Shown here: positions 1-12,000 of the stretch, in pieces
Layout of the letters: each line of letters starts with the position of its first letter
Position numbering within the stretch: position 1 is the first letter of the stretch
Assembly (NCBI RefSeq): GCF_023006505.1
Contig: NZ_JALBGV010000011.1
Location: forward strand, 53,763-117,762
Direction: 5' to 3'
DNA from: Neorhizobium sp. SHOUNA12A
Lineage (GTDB): Bacteria > Pseudomonadota > Alphaproteobacteria > Rhizobiales > Rhizobiaceae
Length of the DNA stretch: 64,000 bases
The notes under the pieces: model-generated
What the model saw: only the letters and a program-made list of their open reading frames with translations
Database searches by the model: none
What the model was told of the DNA's origin: nothing
Translations under genes and position numbers: made by a program

Positions 1-3000
1 ACGAACTCGTCGTGGGCAGTGTTCGTGGCGTAAGTCCACGTTCCATTCGTGTTGATCGTGAACTTGCCATAGCCGTTCGAACCAGCAGCATTCGTCTGAG
101 CGACGAAGGTCTCTGGGCTGTCGACATCGCTGATCGTCAGAGTGCCGCCCGAGGTCAGGACTGCGTTGGTTTCCGTCAGGTTGACGGTCACCGGCGTCAG
201 AACCGCGGCGTCGTTCACAGGAGTGACCGCGATGTTGAATGTGTCCGAAACGCTGTTCAAACCATCGGTGGCGGTCACCTTCACATCGAAGCTGCCATTG
301 TAGTTCAACGGCGCATCACCGCTGAACGTCCCTGTGCTGGGATCAAAATGCAGCCATGCCGGCAGTGCCGAACCATCGCCGAGGGTGGCCGTGTAGGTCA
401 GTGTCGAGTCCACGTCCGAGAATGTGTCTCCCGGAACCTGGAAGGAAATCGTGCCTTCCTCCGGAATGCTCTGGTCGGCAATCGCATTCGCAAGAACCGG
501 CGCATCGTCAACCGCCGTGATGGCCACCCCGATCGAACCGGTCGAAACCAGAGTATCGGTGTGCAGACCATCGGTGAGCGTGGCGCTGTCAAGGACCGTC
601 GCCGCAACGTTCAGGTCGAAGTTGCCGGCGAAGTCGTGCGGCGGTGTCATCGTCAGGCCGGAGGTATTGACCCCGGCGGTATCGGTGATGACCCAAACCG
701 CACCTTCGAGCGCGCCTTGGCTGAAGGTCGCACCGGCCGGGAAGCCCGACAGTTCGACCCGCGTCACCTTTTCCGACCCGTCGGTGTCGCCAAGGGCAAT
801 GTTGAGCGCGATGTTGGCCGCTGCGTCTTCAGCGCCGAGACCAGAACCGGAGATCGTCGCAGTATCAGCCACCGGCCGAATATTGACCGTGATGGTTGCC
901 GAAGCCGTGGCGTTTGCGGCGCCGCTGCCGTCAGATACCGTATACTGGATCGTGGTGATACCGCTGGCGTTGGCGTGCGGCGTGTAGACCAGGTCCCCGT
1001 TGGAGTACAGGAGGCCGCTGCCCGTCGGCCCCGACGTGATGGTCGCCGCGGTCGGATGCAGAGTATCCCCGTCGACATCGGTGTCGTTGGCGAGGGTATT
1101 GACGCCGGAGAGCGTATGGTCCTCGTCGACGAAAAAGACGTCGTTGTGCGGGGTCGGTGTATCGTTGACCGGCGTGACCGCGATATTGAAGGTGTCCGAA
1201 ACGTCGTTCAAACCGTCGGTGGCAGTCACCTTCACATCGAAGCTGCCGTTGTAGTTCAACGGCGCAACACCGCTGAAAGTCCCTGTCCCGGCGTCAAAGT
1301 GCAACCAGGCCGGCAGTGCCGAACCATCGCCGAGGGTTGCCGTGTAGGTCAGTGCCGAGTCGATGTCCGAGAACGTGCCTGCCGGAACCTGGAAGGAAAT
1401 CGTGCCTTCCTCCGCAATGCTCTGGTCGGCAATCGGCTGGACGAGAACCGGCACATCGTTCACCGCTGTGATGGCAACCTCGATCGAACCGGTCGAAACC
1501 GCGGTATCCGTGTGAAGGCCATCGGAGAGCATAGCGCTGTCGAGGACCGTTGCTGCCACGTTCAGCGTGAAGTTGCCGTTGTAATTGGCCGGCGGAGTCA
1601 TCGTCAGCCCGGTGGTAACAACCCCGGCAGCATTCTCGATGACCCAGACACCACCCTGCAACGAGCCCTGGTTGAAGGTTGCACCGTCCGGGAAACCGCT
1701 CAACTCAACTCGTGTCACCTTCTCGGAATGATCCGTGTCGCCAAGAGCAATATTGAGCCCAATGGCGGCCGCACCATCTTCGCTGCCGGAGCCGGAGCCG
1801 GAGATGGTGGCGGCGTCCGCGATCGGACGGATATTGACGGTGATCGTACCCTGGCTCGTGAGGTTGCCGTCGGAGACCGTATAGCCGATGACCGAATAAC
1901 CGCTCTCGTTTGCCTCCGCGTGATAGGTCAACGCGCCGCCTGTCTCCAGCGATGCGGATGCGGCCGGGTTCCCCCCAACCGTTATGTTGCCAACCCTGAT
2001 GAGGGTATCGCCTTCGGCATCCGTGTCGTTCGTCAATACGTTGACGCCCGAGAGGGTGGTGTCCTCGTCGATGAAATAGACGTCGTCATGCGCCACCGGT
2101 GCATCGTTGACCGGCGTCACGGTGAAGTTGAAGGTGCCGGTGCCGGGTGCCGAGTTGTCCTCGTTGCCGTCCTCGACCTTGACCGAGAAGGATGCGGTCG
2201 GACCTTCCGAACCGTCATGGGTGTAGGTGATCAGGCCGGCCTTGAGTTCGGCGGCGGTGAACGAGGTCGCCGAAGCTCCGCCGTTGGAAATCACCCCGTG
2301 CGTCTCGCCGGAGACGGAGACCTGGAAGACCACGCCGCCGTCGACATCGTCCGGATCGGTATAGCCGAGTTCGGCGAAAGTGAGGACGTGGCTGCCGCCT
2401 TCGGCGACCACCCCAGTCAACGTGCCGGCCAATACCGGCGCGTCGTTGATGGCGATCATGTGAACGGTCGCAACCTGCGGCGCGCTATCGGAAACCCCAT
2501 CATTGACCACAACGGTCAGGGTGCGGTCGATCGAGGTATCCGGGTTATCGCTGTTGTCCTGGTAGACGATGTTCTTGAGGATCGTCTCATAGGTGGCGAT
2601 CGATGCCAAACCGGTGACCGACAGCACGCCGGTGGTTGAATTGTAGCCGACGTTCAAGCCCACGGCGGCGGCGGTTGCCGTCGCGTTGAGGAAGAGCGTC
2701 TCGCTTGCTCCATCAAGGTTGTGGGCAAGCGTCACCGTCATCGACTGCAGCGTCGAAGAGTCGACGTCTGCAAGACTTGCCTGCCAGGCGAACTGCTGCG
2801 GTGTCTGTTCCGTGGCGTTGGTCGCCGCACCGTTTCCGCCAGCCGCGCCATTCAGGTCGATGACCGTGGCGTCGTTGGTGCCGGTGATCGCGATGGTCAG
2901 CGACGCAGTCGAAGTCAGGCCATGGGCATCCTTCATCCCGTAGGTGAAGACTTCGCTGGCGTGCGTGTTCTGGACAAGCGCCTGGGTGTCGGCGTCATTG

Positions 3001-6000
3001 TTGTCCAGTGCATAGGCATAGCTGCCATCCGCATGGATTGTCAGCGTGCCGTAGGTGCCGGCAACCGTGACATCGCCATTATTGCCGGGAACGGCCGTCA
3101 ATCCGCCGCCGGCGAACTGGATCGAGGTGACGGTCCTGGTGTCGAAGATATCGGCGTCGGTATCGTTGGTCAGCACATTGCCGGTTGCCGAAGCGTCGCC
3201 GGCCGTGCCGTTGGCGATGCCGCCGGCCTCGATTACCGGATCACCCGCATTGGTGTCGGCAATGGCATGCGGCGCATCGTTGACCAGCTCGATGGCCTGC
3301 ACGGTGCCGCCGTTGCCGTTGTTCTCACCGGCAAAGGTGAACTGCTCGATGTTCTTCGCCGTCGCCACGACGGTGCCGCCGAGGCTGAAGGAGAAGGTGC
3401 CGTCGGAGGCCCGAACGATGTCGTAGTCGGCCCATTTGCCGGCCAGGATCATCGTATCCACGTCGCCGCCAGTGGTGTCGTCGGCGTCGGTGACGACCAC
3501 CTTGGTGCCGGCAAGACCGGCCAGGTTGATGACGTCGTCGCCGGTACCGCCGGTGATGACGATGGTCGAAGGTGCGATGGCGGTGCCGGAGAGATCGCCG
3601 ACATTGATCGTGCCGCCGCCTGCATGCAGGGTGATCTCGATGCCTTCGATTTCGTCGGCCCGTACAGTCGTTCCGCCGGTGCCGCTATAGGTGACCAGCA
3701 CGTCGGGCCGATCGTCGGCCGGCGCAACATTCTGCGGGTCCGCCAGGGTCGATTTGCCGATCGTGAAGGTGCGGCCCTCGGCATCGCCGGCGATCTTGAG
3801 GACGTCGTAGTCCGGGAAGATCGAGCCGGTTTCCGTGCCGCCGTCGATCACGTCGGCAGCGCTGCCTACCTTGTAGATGATCGTGTCGTTGCCAGCACCG
3901 CCGCGGATGATGTCAGCGCCAGCCGAGCCGGTGATAGTGTCGCTACCAGCACCGCCATCCACGGTCAGGGAGACCGAGGCGTCGAGCCCACTTGCATTGA
4001 TGACGTCATTGCCGCCGTTGGCTTCGATCCTCACCGCGGAGGTGCTGATCCCTGAAATGGACGGCAAGCCGCTGCCATGGATCTGCAGGAGGTTGGAATT
4101 GCCCTCGATCGTGATCGTTTCGGCGTTATCCAGTGAGCGCAGGGTGATCGTGTCGGCCCCGCCCATCTGGTTGAGGATGACCGATTCCACGCTGCTGGTG
4201 GTAACGTCCACGATGCCGTCGCCATCGACATCCAGCGTGAAGCCGGTTGCAGTCACCGAGACGACCGACTGCTCCACATTGGCGCTGCCATTGGCGATCA
4301 GAAGGTCCATCCCGCTGTCGTCGTTGATGGTGTCGACGCCGTCGCCAACGGTGTAGTTGAAGGTATCGCCTCCCGCTCCGCCGTTGATCGTATCGTTGCC
4401 GAGGCCGCCGGTGATATTGTCGGTGTTGTCGCCGCCGTCGATCGTATCGTCGCCGGCGCCGCCCCAGATCTCGTCATTGCCGGCACCGCCCTTGAGGATG
4501 TCGTTGCCGCCGAGGCCGGAGATCAGGTCGTTGCCCGTGCCGCCGTTGATGATATCGGCAGAATTCGAGCCGCCGAGGATGTCGTTGCCGTCACCGCCTT
4601 CGATGGTGATCGGTCCGCCGTCCGCAGTGGAGCCTGCAGCCAGAAGAATGACGTCGTTGCCATCGGTACCGACGATCTTTTCGACGCCGGAGAGATAGCC
4701 CGGAGCCGTGCTGTAATCGGCCACGAAGCCCGATTTGCCATCCCGCTCCAGGATGATCGTATCGTTTCCTGCGCCACCGACAACCTTGTCGGCAGTGCCG
4801 GCAAGACCAGCGATATTGACCGCCAGGAGACTGCCGTCACCTAGCTGAATGTTACGGGTACCGGAACCGGTCACGTCCGCACCGAGGACGAAAGTGTCGT
4901 TACCCTCGCCGCCGTCGAGAACATCGGCTCCGAGGCCGCCATCCAGATAATCGTTGGCACCATTGCCCGTGAGCTTGTTGGCTTCGCCGCCGCCGATCAG
5001 CACATCGTTGCCGGCACCACCCAGGGCATCGACGATGCCCGAGACGCTGTCGATACCGACGACCTTGTCGATCACGGAGGCACCGTCGGTCGCAGTGTCA
5101 GCTGCAACGGTCTGGCTGCCGACCATATGGGCAACGTTGTCAAGGTTGACGAAGACGCTGGTGGAAAGGCTGGAATAGTTGATCGAGTCGATCGAGCCTG
5201 CCGCGTCGACGCGAACGGTCACAGTCGAAGCGGCGGCGTCGCCGTCCGTGTCGGTGGCGGTGAAGCCGAGGGCCAGATCGAGATACTGGCTCGTCGCATT
5301 CGGCGCCGTATGATCGAGCGGCTGAAGCAGCGAGAAGCTGTAGGCGCCGGTGGCCACATTGAGCGATGCCGTGAAGACGATATCGCCGGCGGCCGGCGGA
5401 TTGGTCGAGCCGATGAACCCGGTCAGCACATCATTGATGACATCGATCGTCACCGGATGGCCGTTCGAGCTGAGCGCCGTCACCGAAACGCCGTTCTGAT
5501 CCGTTGTCGCGACACTTCCGGTAAAGGAAAGCGTGCGCGCGCTTCCGGCATCCGCGCCCCAGGAGAGGCCCGTCAGAGCGGCGGTGATGGTTTCCGTGCC
5601 GCCTTCCTCGACTGTTCCGATGGCATTCGGGCCGGCCGTCGGCACGCTATCGGTGACGGTGACGATCAGCTGGTCATGGAGCGCCACGCTGTCGCCGTCG
5701 CCATCGGTTACCGTGACAGCGGAGGAAAGGTCCAGCGCCAGCGAACCGTCGCCGTCGGTGAAGGTAATCGAGTGGCCATTGTTGACGGTTGTAGAGCCAT
5801 TCGGCGAACCTACGCCGTCAAGACCGAATTTCGTCTGATTGGCGACGTTGCCGACATTCACATACCAGGTGGTGTGGGCCGGGATTTGCAGGACAGAATC
5901 CGCCCCGCCTGCGTCGTTATGAAGCGTCCAGGTGACTGCGCTGTTGCCATCATTGCTGACGCGGATGATCGCGTCGCCATCCGGCATGTGTCCCACGAAG

Positions 6001-9000
6001 GCGAGATCGTTGCCGCCGACATCAGCGACAGCCGCATGACTGCCCGCAACGTCGAGAGCAGCAGCTGGGATCGATACGCCATCAATAACTACACTGTCGG
6101 TATGGTCGAGCGGGCCGGTCTGCGTAAAGGTGTAATGGCCGGTGGCCGGATCGACGCTGAACGTGAAGATCGTCGCCGTACCGGCTTTCGCCACCAGGGC
6201 ATTGCCGACTACGGAATAGGTAAGCGCGACACCGCCGGACGTCAGCGAAGTCAGGCTGGAGGACAGATCGGTGGTTTCGACAGAGTAGCGGCCGATGCCG
6301 TCAGCGCCCGGCGATACCAGGGCGGCAAGCTCGCCGGAAATCGAACCGCCTGCGCCGCTTTCAGTGATCGCGCCGGTTCCGATCACACCGGTGGAAACCG
6401 GCGTGTCGTCGTCGATATTGACTGTAAGCGTGCCGGTGGCAACGTCGCCGTCACCGTCGGTCACCCGATACTGGAAGGAAACCTGGGCATTGTCTTCCGA
6501 TCCGGCCACGCCATGGGCCACCGGGTTGAGCGGCTCGACCTTGTAGGCGCCGGTCGCGGTGTCGGTGATGGTCACCTGGAAGACGTTGACATAGGAGCCG
6601 TTCTGCAGCTGCGTGATCGTCATCGTCTTGCTGTCTGCGGACAGGTCGTACCAGAAGCCGTTCGGAAGGGTGAGGCCGTTCGGCGCCCACAGGACCGAGG
6701 CCGTGCCGTCGGCACCGCCGTGGTTGGCAAGCGTACCGGTCAGAACCTGGGATTCGACGTCGTCGCCGACGCCGCCCGGATTGCCGCCGGTCAGCATGTC
6801 GTCGTCCAACTGGATCACCGCGTTGGTTTCCACCGTCGGCGTGTCGTCATCGACATTGACGCTGATCGTGCCGCGCACGCTGTCGCCATCACCGTCCGTG
6901 ACGTCGTAGGACACCGTGAATTGGACATTGTCCTCGAAGCCCGGGATCGTTCCCTGGGGATGGTTGATCGGCGCGACCTGGGCTACGGAATAGGCGCCCG
7001 TCGCGGTGTCGGTGATCGTCAAGGTCACGACCGGCACATAGGTGCCGCCCTTGTCCTGCGTGATGGTCATTACCGTGCCATCGGTCGAAACCGAGAACCA
7101 GAAGCCGGAAGGAAGCGTCACGCCGGCCGTCGACCAGAGAACCGAGGCCGTACCGTCCGCGCCCGATGCATGAGTGAGAACGCCGGTCAGAGCCGTAGCA
7201 TCGATGTCGTCGCCATTGCCGTTTGGGTTCCCGTGGGCAAGCGCGTCCTCATCGATCTGCACCAGCGTGTTCGTACCGGTGATCTGCGGCGTATCGTCGT
7301 TGACATTGACCTTGAGGGAGCCAGTCGCCTTGTCGCCGTCACCGTCGGTGACTGTGTAGGAGAAGGTCAGCGACAGGTTTTCTTCCGTCGTGCCGGAGGC
7401 CGGATGTGCCAGGGGTGCGGAGGTCGTGAAATTGTAGGAACCATCGGCGTTGATAACCAGCGTCGCAACCGTCGCATGGCTGATCACACCGGTCGCCGTC
7501 CAGATGGTTGCACCATTCGCACCCGGGGTGCCGGCAGACCAATGGACGGATTCCGAGTGGGCGATACCCTGAGCATCCGTGTAGATGGCGCTGAAGGTAG
7601 TGCTACTGTTGAGCGTCACGCTCTTGACGCCGTCGGCGCCTGCGGTGAACAGCGCACCGGCTGCGCCGGTGGCCGAGTTGGCATTGGCGACGTCGCCGGT
7701 GCCGCCGGCATTGCCGCCGGCAAAGCCGTCGTCGTCCAGAACCGTCGTCGAGGTTACCACGCCCTTTGATACTGGCGTATCGTCATTGACCTGGATGATC
7801 AGGGCACCGCCCGCCTTGTCACCGTCGCCGTCCGTCACCGTGAAGTTGAACGACAGCGTTTTGTCGTCTTCGACGCCTGGCAGAGAAAAGTCATGCGCAA
7901 CCGGCGCGCCCAGCGTGAACGTGTAGGAACCGTCCGTCTTGATCACCAGGACCGCAGCCGGAGTACCGGCCGGATAGTTGGCGCTCGTCGCCGTGAATGT
8001 CGTCGTCCCGTCGGAACCGACCACGCCGCCACTCCACGAAACCGCTTCCGTCTTCGCAAAGCCCTGAGCGTCTTTGTAGATCACATCAAAGGCGGGACCC
8101 GAGATCGCGACCGACTTCACCCCGTCCGCACCCGCCGTGAACAGCGCACCCGCGCCGCCCGATACCGTGCTGTAGTTCGGGTTCGCATCGTTAAAGCCGC
8201 CATTGTTGGCCGGCGTGAATTCGCTCTGCGCCTCGTCGTCGAGAATGCGCGACGCCGTCACGATGATCTGCGACACCGGCGTGTCGTCGTCGATCTCGAC
8301 CTTCAGCGTACCGGTCGCCTTGTCGCCGTCGCCGTCCGTCACCGTGAAGTTGAACGACAGCGTTTTGTCATCTTCGATGCCCGGCAGAGAAAAGTCATGT
8401 GCGACCGGCGCGCCCAGCGTAAACGTGTAGGAGCCGTCCGCCTTGATCACCAGGACCGCAGCCGGAGTTCCGGCCGGGTAGTTGGCGCTCGTCGCCGTGA
8501 ACGTCGTCGTCCCGTCGGAACCGACCACGCCACCACTCCACGAAACCGCTTCCGTCTTCGCAAAGCCCTGAGCGTCCTTGTAGATCACATCAAAGGCAGG
8601 ACCTGCGAGCGCAACCGACTTCACACCGTCCGCACCCGCCGTGAACAGCGCGCCCGCGCCGCCCGACACCGTGCTGTAGTTCGGGTTCGTATCGAAGAGG
8701 CCGCCATTGTTGGCCGGCGTGAATTCGCTCTGTGCCTCGTCGTCGAGAACACGCGAAGCCGTTACGGTGCTCTTCGAGACTGGCGTGTCGTCGTCGATCT
8801 CGACCTTCAGCGTACCGCCCGCCTTGTCGCCGTCGCCATCCGTCACCGTGAAGTCGAACGACAGCGACTTGTTGTCCTCCGAAGTGCTCACCGTGTCATG
8901 CGCGACCGGAGCACCGAGCGTCAGCGTATAGGAACCGTCCGCCTTGATCACCAGGACCGCAGCCGGAGTACCGACAGGATAGTTGGCGCTCGTCGCCGTG

Positions 9001-12000
9001 AACGTCGTCGTCCCGTCGGAACCGACCACACCGCCGCTCCACGAAACCGCTTCCGTCTTCGCAAAGCCCTGAGCGTCCTTGTAGACCACGTCGAAGGCAG
9101 GGCCTACAAGCGCGACCGACTTCACACCGTCCGCACCCGCCGTGAACAGCGCGCCCGCGCCGCCCGACACCGTGCTGTAGTTCGGGGTAACGTCTCCCGG
9201 GCCGCCATTGTTGACCGGCGTGAATTCGCTCTGCGCCTCGTCGTCGAGAACACGCGACGCCGTCACAGTACCCTGTGACACCGGCGTATCGTCGTTGACA
9301 TTGATCTTGAGGGTACCGGTCGCCTTGTCGCCGTCACCGTCGGTAACCGTGAAGCCGATCGACAGCGTCTTGTTCTCTTCAGTGGTGCCGGCGGTCGGAT
9401 GAACGATCGGCGCTCCCGCGGTGAAGCTGTAGGAACCATCGGCGTTGACGACCAAAACTGCGGCGGTCTGGCCGGAGACGTGGCCGGTCGCTGTGAACGT
9501 CGTGGAGCCATTCGCGCCCTTGACGCCATTGCTCCAGTCGACGGATTCCGTCTTGGCAAAGCCGCCCTCTTCATAGACCACGCTGAAGGCTGGGTTGTTG
9601 AGCGTCACTGACTTGACGCCGTCGGCGCCTGCGGTGAACAGCGCACCGGCTGCGCCGGTGGCCGAGTTGGCATTGGCGACGTCGCCGATTCCACCCGCAT
9701 TGCCGCCGGCAAAGCCGTCGTCGTCCAGAACCGTTGCCGACGTCACCACATAGGCCTTCGGCGTGTCGTCATTGACCTGAATGGTCAGGGCGCCGACGGC
9801 CTGGTCGCCATCGCCGTCCGTCACGAGATAACCGAACCTCAGCGTCTTGTCATCTTCGACGCCCGGCAGAGAAAAGTCATGCGCAACCGGCGCGCCCAGC
9901 GTGAACGAATAGGAGCCGTCTGCCTTGATCATCAGGATCGCAGCCGGAGTACCGGCCGGATAGTTGGCGCTCGTCGCCGTATAGGTCGTCACACCGTCGG
10001 CGCCGCGAACGCCGCCGCTCCACGAAACCGATTCCGTCTGGGCAAAGCCATTGCCGTCCTTGTAGACGACGCTGAACCCGGGAAGATTGACCGCAAGTGT
10101 GCCGAGCCCGTCTGCACCCATCTTGAACAGCGTGCCCGCACCGCCCGTGACGATCTTGACGTCCGAAAATGCGTCATTGGTACCGCCGAGGTTGGCTGGC
10201 GTGAACTCGCTCTGCGCTTCGTCGTCCAGAGTGGCCGAACCGGACACGAAGGAGAGAACCGGCGTCGGCGTGTCGTCGTTGACGTCGACCTTCAACGTGC
10301 CTATGGCTTGATCGCCGTCGCCGTCCGTCACCGTGAAGTTGAACGACAGTGTTTTGTTTTCCTCGGACGCCGGCAGCGCCTCATCATGGGCGACGGGGGC
10401 ATTGAGCGTAACCGAGTAGGAACCGTCGGCATTGATCGTCAGCACCGCGGCAGTCTGACCGGACACGCTGCCCGTCGCCGTAAACGTCGTCGAACCGTTC
10501 GCGCCCACCACGCCCTCGGCACCCCATGAGACCGATTCCTTATGCGCAAAGCCGTTTTCGTCGATGTAGATCACGCTGAAGGCCGGGCCGGAGATCGCCA
10601 CCGACTTCATGCCGTCGGCTCCCGCTGTGAACAAGGCACCCGCAGCACCCGTCATAGTGTTCGTGTTCGGGCTGACATCGCCAAGCCAGCTAGTCCCCGA
10701 ATTACCGTTGCCCTGCGCCTCGTCGTCCAGAACAGTCGACGCCGTCACCACACCCTTCGAGACTGGCGTGTCGTCATCGACATTGATGGTCAGCGTGCCC
10801 GGCGTTGCAGCCGCATCGCCGTCCTTGTCGGTGACCTGGTAGGAAATCGTGAACTGCACATTGTCTTCCGTCCCCGGGATCGTCCCCTGCGGATGGTTGA
10901 TCGGTGCAAGCTGGGTGACCTCATAGGCGCCCGTCACCGTGTCGGTGATGGTGATCGAAACGACCGCGCGTTCGCCCTGATAGATGGTCATCACCTTGCC
11001 GTCTTCGGACGGCGTCGCGGTGAAGCCTTCAGGCAGCGTCAGGCCGCTGCCGATCCACAGCACCGAACCGGCGCCATCGGCGCCGTAAGCATGCGCGAGT
11101 ACACCCGTCGCGTTGACGGAGTCGGCATCATCGCCGTTGCCTGCCGGATTGCCGCCGGTCAGCGCATCGTCATCAAGCTGCACCAGCGAATTCTCGCCGA
11201 TCGTCGGAATATCGTCGTCGACATTGATGGTCAGCGTGCCCGGCGTTGCAGCCGCATCGCCGTCCTTGTCGGTGACCTGGTAGGAAATCGTGAACTGCAC
11301 ATTGTCTTCCGTCCCCGGGATCGTTCCCTGCGGATGGTTGATCGGTGCAAGCTGGGTGACCTCATAGGCGCCCGTCACCGTGTCGGTGATGGTGATCGAA
11401 ACGACCGCGCGTTCGCCCTGATAGATGGTCATCACCTTGCCGTCTTCGGACGGCGTCGCGGTGAAGCCTTCAGGCAGCGTCAGGCCGCTGCCGATCCACA
11501 GCACCGAACCGGCGCCATCGGCGCCGTAAGAATGCGCGAGTACGCCCGTGGCGTTGACGGAGTCGGCATCATCGCCGTTGCCTGCCGGATTGCCGCCGGT
11601 CAGCGCATCGTCGTCGAGCTGAACCAGCGAATTCTCGCCGATGACCGGAATATCGTCGTCGACCGTGACGGAGAAGCTGCCGGTCTGCGAATCGCCATCG
11701 GCGTCCGTTGCCGTATAATTGAAAGTCAGCGGAAGAGCATCGCTGTCGGAAGCATGGTCAAGCGGCCCCTTCAGCTCGAACGTCGCCGTGCCATGCTCGG
11801 AGGTCGGATCGAGGGTGACGGTGAACACCGCCGGACCTTCGACGCCCTTGTATGCCGTTATGGTCACCATGCCATTGGCCGAAACCGTCGCCTCGCCATA
11901 GACGATTCCAACGCCACCCGACGTCAGGTTCTGTGGCAGACCGTCGCTATTGAAAGCAATCGAGCGACCGAAAGTGTCGCCTTCCGACTCGTCCTTGACA

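Noticed and set aside
3430..11660. Regularly repeated DNA examined as a possible CRISPR or other non-coding array
   Set aside because: The repeat lengths are multiples of three, the repeats keep the reading frame and the encoded modules are RTX or cadherin-like.
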